DNA of 12,621 nt from Bacteroidota bacterium (GTDB lineage Bacteria; Bacteroidota; Bacteroidia; Chitinophagales; Chitinophagaceae), in assembly GCA_025361325.1 (NCBI GenBank), contig JANYAL010000257.1, positions 1 through 12,621 on the forward strand, written 5' to 3'. Shown here piece by piece: positions 6,488-12,621 of the stretch. Below the pieces are notes generated by a model. The model saw only the letters and a list, made by a program, of their open reading frames with translations. It was not told where the DNA came from and did not search any database. Numbering within the stretch: the stretch's first letter is position 1; every line of letters starts with the position of its first letter. A program made the translations under genes and the position numbers.

Positions 6488-7348
6488 TTAACTGTTCCTG
6501 ATTATTTTTTCGATCACGGCGGGGTAGTTTACGTGTTCCAGTATATGGATCTTTTGTGCCAGGGTGAGGGGGCTGTCGTTTTCTTCAACCGGGCAGGATG
6601 CCTGAAATATTATTTCGCCGTGGTCATATTGTTCATCCACATAATGAATTGTGATACCGCTTTCTTTTTCGTGGTTGGCAATTACCGCTTCATGCACAAA
6701 ATGGCCATACATGCCCTTGCCCCCGTATTTGGGCAGCAGGGCAGGGTGTATATTAATTATCTTTTGGGTATAGGCCCTGGTGAGTGCATCTGGGAGCTTC
6801 CATAAAAAGCCGGCCAGCACGATGAGCCCGATGTTATATTGCTGCAATTCCCCGAGGTAATGATTGCCCCTGAAGAAACATTCTTTGTCTATAAGCAGGA
6901 AGGGGATATGTTCATTCCGTGCGATGTCCAGCACGCCCGCACCTGGTTTGTTGCAGACAATCAGGGACACTTTACCGGAAGCCGATGTTTTGAAATGGTT
7001 GATAATCTGTTGTGCGTTGCTGCCGGTGCCAGAAGCAAGGATAGCGATATTCACCATGTCCGGGGGTTTGCTGCCGCCTTTGAATCTGTTGACGATCCTT
7101 TGTATATATCTTTTGAAGAAGGGGAACTGCCCTAGGAAGATGCTTACTAAAATGACACAGGCCGGCCACAGTATAATAATCAGTAAAATATAAAGCAGGT
7201 ACCAGAGGGGGCCTTTGTCAAGACCGGTTATCAGGAGCAGCTTTCTTCCGGCATACCCACAGAGGCTTCCGCCCACTGCAAAAGTGAGCAGTATAAGGGC
7301 CAGGTTCAGGTCATTTACTTTCCAGTGCTGCTTCAGCCTATAAAACAT
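6488..7348 (-). CDS. purN: DUF6787-like membrane domain fused to phosphoribosylglycinamide formyltransferase
   Basis: One unbroken frame joins two proteins that are usually separate. Residues 1 to about 90 (from MFYRLKQHWKVN) match the small Bacteroidota membrane family I know as DUF6787, with helices at about 14-35 (ending GGSLCGYAGRK) and 46-75 (ILWPACVILVSIFLGQF). After a short linker (GGSKPPD), residues 98-286 are a whole PurN, which uses 10-formyltetrahydrofolate to formylate glycinamide ribonucleotide in step three of purine synthesis. Visible PurN signatures are ASGTGSNAQ (105-113, phosphate-binding loop), the catalytic N199-I-H201-P and D242 in DEQYDHGEI, matching N106, H108 and D144 of E. 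coli. The start is set at the ATG at 7346-7348, where the DUF6787 family begins; an ATG 39 bases upstream (7385-7387) would add MEVFYNYLFHICP. The fusion would tether the enzyme to the inner membrane. Alternatively, PurN may also start at its own in-frame Met98. Confidence 0.88.
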   Translation of the reverse strand: MFYRLKQHWKVNDLNLALILLTFAVGGSLCGYAGRKLLLITGLDKGPLWYLLYILLIIILWPACVILVSIFLGQFPFFKRYIQRIVNRFKGGSKPPDMVNIAILASGTGSNAQQIINHFKTSASGKVSLIVCNKPGAGVLDIARNEHIPFLLIDKECFFRGNHYLGELQQYNIGLIVLAGFLWKLPDALTRAYTQKIINIHPALLPKYGGKGMYGHFVHEAVIANHEKESGITIHYVDEQYDHGEIIFQASCPVEENDSPLTLAQKIHILEHVNYPAVIEKIIRNS

Positions 7349-7387
7349 GGGGCAAATGTGGAATAAATAATTGTAAAATACTTCCAT

Positions 7388-7583
7388 TGCTCAAAAAAAT
7401 GTGTACTTTGATACCGGTTTACAAATGCATGACAGTAATGATATGTGAAGCTGTATAATCGGCTGAAACCCACGTCCAGTAAGGGAAAATTTTTTTTTGT
7501 AATCTTAGTATATTGTCACCAACCTGACTTATTTTTGCACCCGAATCAGGATATTTTTCCACATTAGACCCGATATTTACTGT
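7388..7583. other. Divergent promoter region between purN fusion and actA
   Basis: This AT-rich gap of about 196 bases separates the minus-strand block from the plus-strand ACIII operon, so it must hold promoters for both sides. A run of nine T (7490-7498) precedes the actA promoter box. For the minus strand I see no convincing -7 box. No ORF of interest is present. Confidence 0.6.
7530..7537 (+). promoter_or_regulatory. Probable -7 box of the ACIII operon promoter
   Basis: TATTTTTG matches the Bacteroidota sigma-A -7 consensus TAnnTTTG perfectly and lies 46 bases before the actA start codon. A -33 TTTG at the ideal spacing is absent; the nearest TTG (7513-7515) is only 14 bases upstream. 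It is the best candidate for the operon promoter. Confidence 0.5.
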
Positions 7584-8855
7584 ATGAGTTGTTATAGAAA
7601 GTTCTTTTGTCACCTCACTTCCTTACTATTTTCCCTTTCTTTTATCTTCATCAGTCAGCATTCCTATGCACAGGATGGCGAGGCGCTTTTTAAAGCCAAT
7701 TGCCAGGCCTGTCATAAACCGCTGGAAAAACTTACCGGCCCGGCATTAAAGGGGGCCCGCGACCGGGAACCGAACAAAGAATGGGCATACGAGTGGGTGA
7801 ATCATGTGAATACGATGCTGGAATCTGATCCCTATGCGAAGAAGATAATGGCGGAAGCGAACGGGTCTAGGATGCAGCAGTTCAACCTTAAGAAAGAGGA
7901 GATTAAAGCAATACTGGACTGGGCGGATGCCTACACACCTCCTGTTACTACTACCAACCCGGCCGGACAACCCCAGGGAGATAATTCTATGATCTTTGGG
8001 ATTCTTACCCTGGTCCTGGCCCTCATCGCCTTTATACTGGTACAGGTAAACAGCAACCTCCGGAAACTTTCAGATGAGAAAGAGGGGATTTTACAACCGG
8101 AGCCGGTGCCTTTTTACCGCAACAAGACCTACCTGATGGCCGGTGTGCTCATCTTATTCGGACTGGGCGGATATTATACCATCAATGGCGCTATCGGACT
8201 GGGGCGCATGCAACATTACCAACCCGAACAACCCATCTATTATTCCCATAAAGTGCATGCGGGTACCAACCAGATCAGCTGTCTCTATTGTCATGGCGGC
8301 GCTCAGGACAGCAAGCATGCCAATATCCCTTCCGTGAATGTATGTATGAACTGTCATAAATCCATCAATAAATATGCAGGTCCGGATGTGCTGGAAAGAG
8401 AAGACGGCACAGCAGTGGACGGCACCGCAGAGATCCAGAAACTATATGCCTATGCAGGCTGGAATCCCACAGCCGGCAAATACAACCCGGATACTAATAA
8501 TGATGGTATTCCTGACGGTGCAAAGCCAATACAGTGGATCAGGATCCACAACCTGCCCGATCATGTATATTTCAACCACAGCCAGCACGTAAAAGTGGGC
8601 AAGCAGCAATGCCAGACCTGCCATGGCCCCATCCAGGAGATGCCTGAAGTATACCAGTTCGCAGAACTAAGTATGGGTTGGTGTATCAACTGCCACCGGG
8701 AGTCCAGGGTTGATTTTTATAATCAAGCCGACAGCAGCGGTAATAAGTTTTACAGTATATATGAGAAATTTCATGCCGATATAAAAAACGGCAAGTTAGA
8801 CAGTGTAACAGTGGAGAAGATTGGCGGCACGGAGTGCCAGAAATGTCATTACTAG
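7584..8855 (+). CDS. actA: Alternative complex III multihaem cytochrome c subunit ActA with N-terminal monohaem domain
   Basis: A 423-residue periplasmic cytochrome, the electron-output subunit of ACIII. Residues 1-29 form a signal peptide (LLFSLSFIFISQHSYAQ). A class I cytochrome c domain follows with CQACH at 40-44 and a possible Met ligand at 97. A helix at about 136-155 and a second at 181-200 anchor the protein. The C-terminal part has five more CxxCH sites: C233, C254, C343, C367 and C418, giving six haems in all: the classic pentahaem ActA plus one. Other typical ActA blocks are YYSHKVHAG, IPSVNVCMNCHKS, IHNLPDHVYFNHSQHV and ELSMGWCINCHR. An insertion-like loop at 303-311, DTNNDGIPD, resembles a calcium-binding repeat. 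The next gene is actB, 66 bases downstream, on the same strand. The ATG at 7584 is the only start that gives the signal peptide. Identification is firm. Confidence 0.95.
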   Translation: MSCYRKFFCHLTSLLFSLSFIFISQHSYAQDGEALFKANCQACHKPLEKLTGPALKGARDREPNKEWAYEWVNHVNTMLESDPYAKKIMAEANGSRMQQFNLKKEEIKAILDWADAYTPPVTTTNPAGQPQGDNSMIFGILTLVLALIAFILVQVNSNLRKLSDEKEGILQPEPVPFYRNKTYLMAGVLILFGLGGYYTINGAIGLGRMQHYQPEQPIYYSHKVHAGTNQISCLYCHGGAQDSKHANIPSVNVCMNCHKSINKYAGPDVLEREDGTAVDGTAEIQKLYAYAGWNPTAGKYNPDTNNDGIPDGAKPIQWIRIHNLPDHVYFNHSQHVKVGKQQCQTCHGPIQEMPEVYQFAELSMGWCINCHRESRVDFYNQADSSGNKFYSIYEKFHADIKNGKLDSVTVEKIGGTECQKCHY

Positions 8856-8880
8856 CAGATCTGCAAAAGGCAAATGGGTA

Positions 8881-8920
8881 GATGTGCAAATTAAATTTTC
8901 AAATTATCGAATTATCATAT
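8881..8920 (+). repeat. AT-rich octamer tandem repeat abutting actB start
   Basis: From 8881 five 8-base units can be read in register, the last three being TTTCAAAT, TATCGAAT and TATCATAT, and the next unit would begin with the TATG that contains the actB start codon (8922-8924). The common pattern is TnTCnAAT. The array fills the end of the actA-actB gap, where a ribosome binding site would be expected, and no Shine-Dalgarno is present. Divergence among the units makes this a decayed or loosely conserved repeat. Confidence 0.6.
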
Positions 8921-8921
8921 T

Positions 8922-11900
8922 ATGAAGAAATACTGGCAAAGTTTTGGGGAGCTGAATCAGACCGAAGCATTTCAGCAGTCTGCCAAAGATGAATTCAAAG
9001 AAGAGCTGCTGCCATTATCCGACCTGGACGATAAAGGTATTCTGGATGCAAAGACGCCGCGGAGAGACTTTCTCAAATACCTGGGTTTCAGTACAGCCGC
9101 AGCAGCCATAGCCGCCAGTTGCGAAATGCCGGTACGTAAAGCCATCCCGTATCTGCAAAAGCCCGATAATATCATACCCGGTGTTTCCAATTACTATGCA
9201 TCTACCTATGTAAATGGAGGCGATGTGCTTTCCGTAGTGGTGAAACAGAGAGACGGGCGCCCCATTAAGATCGAAGGAAACGAGTTGTCCTCTATAACTC
9301 GTGGCGCCACTACTGCACAGGCACAGGCATCTGTACTGGACCTGTACGACACAACCCGCCTGCGCTACCCGATGCAGAAGGATGGAAAGGATTTCAAGGA
9401 AGTGACAAGCTTTGATGCCTTTGACAAGCTGGTCGGCGCAGCACTGGGCGGACTGAACGGCAAGCCCCTTGTACTACTTACTGCAACATTGAATTCTCCC
9501 ACTACCTTACAGATCATCAATGAATTCCTGGCCAAATACCCCGGCAGCCGGCACGTGCAATACGATGCTATAAGCTACAGCGGCTTATTGCTGGCCAATG
9601 AGGCCTGTTATGGCAAAAGGGCAATCCCCTCCTATCATTTCGACAATGCTAAAGTGATCGTGAGCCTGGGTGCCGATTTCCTGGGAACCTGGCTCAGCCC
9701 GGCAGAATTCAGTAAACAATATGCGCAGAACCGTAAGATAAATACCGACAAACCCGAACTCAGCAGGCATATTCATTTTGAAAGCATGCTCAGCCTTACG
9801 GGAAGTAATGCGGATGACCGTTTTTTACATAAGCCTTCCGAAACAGGCGCAGTGGCCCTTGCCTTATTGAATGCGTTGAACGGTACAGAAGCCTCCTTCG
9901 CCGATAAGAACCTGAATGAAGGGGTTAAACTTGCAGCAACACAATTAAAGGCGGCAGCAGGCAATGCCCTGGTGGTATGCGGCAGCAACGACGCCAATAT
10001 ACAGGTGGTAGTGAATGCCATCAATGAGACGGTTGGCGCAAATGGCAAAACAATCAACTGGGCTTTGACTTCCAATTACCGCGCCGGTATAGATGCCGAC
10101 CTTGTAAAACTGACCGAGGACATGAACAATGGTGCTGTGGGCGCCGTACTGGTATATGGTGTGAACCCGGTATATTCCCACTACGACGGCAAAAAATTCG
10201 CCGACGGGTTGAGCAAAGTGGTAGGCATCTCCTTTAACGCGAGTATGGATGAGACCACCGAATACTGTAAATACAGCATACCCTCTCATCACTGGCTGGA
10301 AAGCTGGGGTGATGCAGAGCCCAAGACCGGCTATTTCAGCCTGATACAACCCGCCATCAATCCCCTTTTCAAAACGCGTGATTTTCAGACCTCTTTAATG
10401 AAATGGTCGGGGAATGCTGTAAGCGATTATGAAACTTATTTCAAGACCTACTGGAATACCAAACTGGGCAGTGTAGATCTGTACAATAAGGCCCTGCAGG
10501 ATGGAGTGGTTGAACCGGCCACCATGCCGGTAGGCAATGGATCGTATAACAGCAGTAAGCTGGAGGAGGCCAAGGTGAAGATCGCTGCCATAAAAGGCGG
10601 TGCCGTTGAAGTAGTATTGTATCAGAAAGTGTCAATCGGCAACGGAAGCCAGGCAAATAACCCCTGGTTGCAGGAATTGCCCGATCCTATTACAAAGGTG
10701 ACCTGGGATAATTACATCATGATGGGGCCTGCCATGGCCCTGTCCCTACTGAACCTGGATGTGATGAACCAGTCCATGGGCAAGCAAAGCAATTATGAGG
10801 TTCACCCCGAAAAGCCTACGGTCAAGATAACAGCAAATGGAAAGACACTGGAACTGCCGGTGATCATCATACCGGGTATGCACCCTTCCGTAGTTGCGGT
10901 AGCAGTTGGTTACGGAAGACAAAGTGCCATACCGGAACGTACGGCCGAATATATAGGAAGGGCCGCCAATGGTGCAGGCAAGAATGCCTATATACTGGTT
11001 GGATTCGACGGCACCAATTCCTATTCTTCCCCTGCAACGGTGGAGAAGACAGGTAATACCTACCCGCTGGCGCAAACGCAGATACACGGGTTCACAGAAA
11101 ACCGTCCCATATTATATGAGACCAGTCTCAGCAGTTTTATCGCAGATCCCAAAAGCGTACTTAAGGAACCCAATGAAGAAAGAGAAAGCCTGATATACAA
11201 GGGAGGCGACAATTTTGTGAAAGATGCCACCATCTATCCCGACTTCGTGAAACCGGGTATCAAATGGGGAATGAGCATTGATCTGAATACCTGTACCGGC
11301 TGCAGCGCATGTGTGGTTGCCTGCACGGCGGAGAATAATGTAAGCGTGGTGGGGAAGATACAGGTGCAGCGCGCACACGAGATGCACTGGCTGCGCATTG
11401 ACCGGTACTTTACCGGCAGCCTGGCAAACCCGGATGTAGTTTTCCAGCCCATGCTTTGCCAGCATTGCGACAATGCCCCTTGTGAAAACGTCTGTCCGGT
11501 TGCGGCAACCAACCACAGCAGCGAGGGATTGAATCAGATGACGTATAATCGTTGCATCGGTACCAGGTATTGCGCCAACAACTGTCCTTATAAAGTACGC
11601 CGTTTCAACTGGCTGGATTACACAGGGGCCGATAGCTTCCCGGACAACCAGGAACCCATCGTGGGTACCTATATGGATGAAGTGGTCATGCAGATGAATG
11701 ACGACCTCACTCGTATGGTGCTAAACCCGGATGTTACCGTTCGCTCAAGAGGGGTGATTGAGAAATGCTCTTTCTGCGTTCAGCGTTTGCAGGAGACCAA
11801 GCTTAATGCGAAGAAAGAACAGGACCCCAGCCTGGTCAGGAATGTGAAAGTGGCCTGTATGCAGGCTTGCCCTACTAATGCCATCAGCTTCAGCAACGTG

Positions 11901-12050
11901 AATGACAAAGAGAGCGATGTATACATGATAAGGAATGTGGAGCAGAAGGACCGTGTATTTTATGTACTGGAGCAGCTGCACGTGCTGCCCAACGTGAATT
12001 ATCTGGCCAAGGTGCGGAACACCGACAGGCATATTGGGGTGGAGGGATAA
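8922..12050 (+). CDS. actB: Alternative complex III subunit ActB, fused molybdopterin-oxidoreductase-like and Fe-S protein
   Basis: A 1042-residue protein combining ActB1 and ActB2. The N terminus carries a twin-arginine-like export signal preceded by about 45 residues (TPRRDFLKYLGFS, R47-R48, then A-rich core), with a lipobox-like AASC ending at C67. Residues of about 70-740 resemble a molybdopterin oxidoreductase; in known ACIII this part binds no molybdenum cofactor. The C-terminal part (about 770-1042) is a PsrB-like ferredoxin with four cluster sites: C791-C794-C797-C801, C846-C849-C854-C858, a group at C878-C884-C888, and C949-C952-C979-C983. The third group reads CIGTRYCANNCPY: Thr replaces the usual second Cys, in agreement with the single [3Fe-4S] cluster of ACIII; ligands are shared between sites as in ferredoxin pairs. 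The protein passes electrons from the quinol site in ActC to the haems of ActA in the periplasm. It lies between actA and actC in an operon. Identification is firm. Confidence 0.96.
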   Translation: MKKYWQSFGELNQTEAFQQSAKDEFKEELLPLSDLDDKGILDAKTPRRDFLKYLGFSTAAAAIAASCEMPVRKAIPYLQKPDNIIPGVSNYYASTYVNGGDVLSVVVKQRDGRPIKIEGNELSSITRGATTAQAQASVLDLYDTTRLRYPMQKDGKDFKEVTSFDAFDKLVGAALGGLNGKPLVLLTATLNSPTTLQIINEFLAKYPGSRHVQYDAISYSGLLLANEACYGKRAIPSYHFDNAKVIVSLGADFLGTWLSPAEFSKQYAQNRKINTDKPELSRHIHFESMLSLTGSNADDRFLHKPSETGAVALALLNALNGTEASFADKNLNEGVKLAATQLKAAAGNALVVCGSNDANIQVVVNAINETVGANGKTINWALTSNYRAGIDADLVKLTEDMNNGAVGAVLVYGVNPVYSHYDGKKFADGLSKVVGISFNASMDETTEYCKYSIPSHHWLESWGDAEPKTGYFSLIQPAINPLFKTRDFQTSLMKWSGNAVSDYETYFKTYWNTKLGSVDLYNKALQDGVVEPATMPVGNGSYNSSKLEEAKVKIAAIKGGAVEVVLYQKVSIGNGSQANNPWLQELPDPITKVTWDNYIMMGPAMALSLLNLDVMNQSMGKQSNYEVHPEKPTVKITANGKTLELPVIIIPGMHPSVVAVAVGYGRQSAIPERTAEYIGRAANGAGKNAYILVGFDGTNSYSSPATVEKTGNTYPLAQTQIHGFTENRPILYETSLSSFIADPKSVLKEPNEERESLIYKGGDNFVKDATIYPDFVKPGIKWGMSIDLNTCTGCSACVVACTAENNVSVVGKIQVQRAHEMHWLRIDRYFTGSLANPDVVFQPMLCQHCDNAPCENVCPVAATNHSSEGLNQMTYNRCIGTRYCANNCPYKVRRFNWLDYTGADSFPDNQEPIVGTYMDEVVMQMNDDLTRMVLNPDVTVRSRGVIEKCSFCVQRLQETKLNAKKEQDPSLVRNVKVACMQACPTNAISFSNVNDKESDVYMIRNVEQKDRVFYVLEQLHVLPNVNYLAKVRNTDRHIGVEG

Positions 12051-12077
12051 TCCCCCCGGAATTCCCCTGAAGGGGGA
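12051..12077 (+). other. C/G-rich hairpin after actB
   Basis: Directly after the actB stop the DNA can fold in two ways: CCCC-TGAA-GGGG (12064-12075), or TCCCCC at 12051-12056 with GGGGGA at 12072-12077 around a 15-base loop. There is no T run after it, so it is not a standard terminator. It could protect the 3' end of the actAB message or lower expression of actC, or be a dispersed repeat. Confidence 0.45.
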
Positions 12078-12169
12078 CATTGAAGCGCATGAGAATTTGA
12101 AAAGCTTGCTTATCATTAACGATTAAAAATAGCAGTTCACGAGCTAAGTACTTTATAATAATAAATCAA

Positions 12170-12204
12170 AGCTAGATGCTAAAAGCTGATAGCTAAAAGC
12201 TTAG
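12170..12204 (+). repeat. Degenerate heptamer tandem repeat upstream of actC
   Basis: Five 7-base units can be read in register, for example AGCTGAT and AGCTAAA, with consensus AGCTnAA. The decamer GCTAAAAGCT occurs twice, 14 bases apart (12178-12187 and 12192-12201). A lone AGCTAAG at 12142-12148 is an outlying copy in register with the rest (28 bases before the first unit). The array ends 7 bases before the actC start codon. Period and composition differ from the octamers before actB. Confidence 0.65.
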
Positions 12205-12211
12205 AAAAGAT

Positions 12212-12621
12212 ATGTCATTACTGAAATACGAATCGCAACTAAGGGAACCGCTGGTGAATGGCAATAAGGACTATCACCAAATAACGGAGGACATTATACG
12301 ACCGATCGAGATGAAACCCAGCAGGCTCTGGTTCATCGGCTTTGGCATCAGTATCTGTCTTTTATTATTCGGGGTATACAGCGTTTACCGCGAGGTGACT
12401 TATGGTATAGGCCAGTGGAATGTGAACAAGACGATCGGCTGGGGATGGGACATCACCAACTTCGTATGGTGGATCGGAATCGGTCATGCCGGAACCCTGA
12501 TCTCCGCCATCCTCCTGCTGTTCCGTCAGGGATGGAGAACAGGAGTGAATCGTGCTGCAGAGGCGATGACCATTTTTGCGGTGATATGTGCAGGACAGTT
12601 TCCGATATGGCATATGGGTCG
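12212..12621 (+). CDS. actC: Alternative complex III quinol-binding membrane subunit ActC (NrfD-like), 5' part
   Basis: The first 136 codons of an NrfD/PsrC-family integral membrane protein, which runs off the window. In ACIII, ActC and its paralogue ActF bind quinol and face the ActB iron-sulfur domain. The text reads MSLLKYESQLREPLV, then ITEDIIRPIEMKPSRLWFIG, a first helix at about 39-58, the amphipathic block ending GWGWDITNFVWWIGIGHAGTL, a second helix at about 84-105, and a third begun at about 119. The W-x-I-G-I-G-H-A-G-T motif is the usual signature of ActC. The ATG at 12212-12214 gives the standard N terminus. It is on the same strand as actB with a gap of 161 bases, wide for this operon, filled by a hairpin and a heptamer repeat. 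Identification is firm although only about a third of the gene is present. Confidence 0.93.
   Translation, partial: MSLLKYESQLREPLVNGNKDYHQITEDIIRPIEMKPSRLWFIGFGISICLLLFGVYSVYREVTYGIGQWNVNKTIGWGWDITNFVWWIGIGHAGTLISAILLLFRQGWRTGVNRAAEAMTIFAVICAGQFPIWHMG

Noticed and set aside
8922..11200. ActB N-terminal part as an active molybdenum enzyme
   Set aside because: It is fused to the ActB2 ferredoxin part and sits in an actABC operon; this ACIII domain is known to lack the cofactor.

Overview
The window is a stretch of Bacteroidota chromosome, most likely from the Chitinophagaceae or a close relative, with a short piece of unrelated DNA at its left edge. The assignment rests on several signs: an alternative complex III operon whose actB is one fused gene, a DUF6787-type membrane domain, secreted proteins with a carboxypeptidase-regulatory-like fold, almost no Shine-Dalgarno sequences, and a -7 promoter box of the TAnnTTTG type. 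The DNA is of moderate GC, with AT-rich gaps between genes.

Layout. Positions 1-354 are a GC-rich fragment of S-adenosylhomocysteine hydrolase (ahcY) that stops abruptly. At about 354-375 it runs into the 3' part of a minus-strand family 39 glycosyltransferase, so both proteins are broken at the same point. This looks like an assembly chimera or a recombination joint. Positions 356-7387 hold minus-strand genes: the glycosyltransferase, a GNAT acetyltransferase, a small four-helix membrane protein, a doubtful 66-residue ORF, a Tudor-like conserved hypothetical protein, a secreted carboxypeptidase-regulatory-like protein, a serine beta-lactamase-family hydrolase with a C-terminal DUF3471-like domain, and a fusion of a DUF6787-like membrane domain to glycinamide ribonucleotide formyltransferase (PurN). 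The part from about 1740 to 3200 is visibly poorer in GC and looks accessory.

From 7584 to the right end the genes are on the plus strand and form the start of an alternative complex III (ACIII) operon: actA (six CxxCH haem sites), actB (fused molybdopterin-oxidoreductase-like and four-cluster Fe-S subunit) and the first 136 codons of actC (NrfD-like quinol-binding membrane subunit). ACIII oxidises quinol and passes electrons to a cytochrome c or directly to a terminal oxidase, replacing cytochrome bc1. The remaining act genes and the oxidase should lie to the right of the window. The minus-strand block and the ACIII operon diverge from the 7388-7583 gap, which carries a good -7 box for actA.

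No CRISPR array, tRNA, rRNA, transposase or obvious defence system is visible. The most unusual features are the DUF6787-PurN fusion, the chimeric junction, and a set of degenerate 7- and 8-base tandem repeats in intergenic DNA, two of them inside the act operon directly before actB and actC. I see no clear new multi-gene system.
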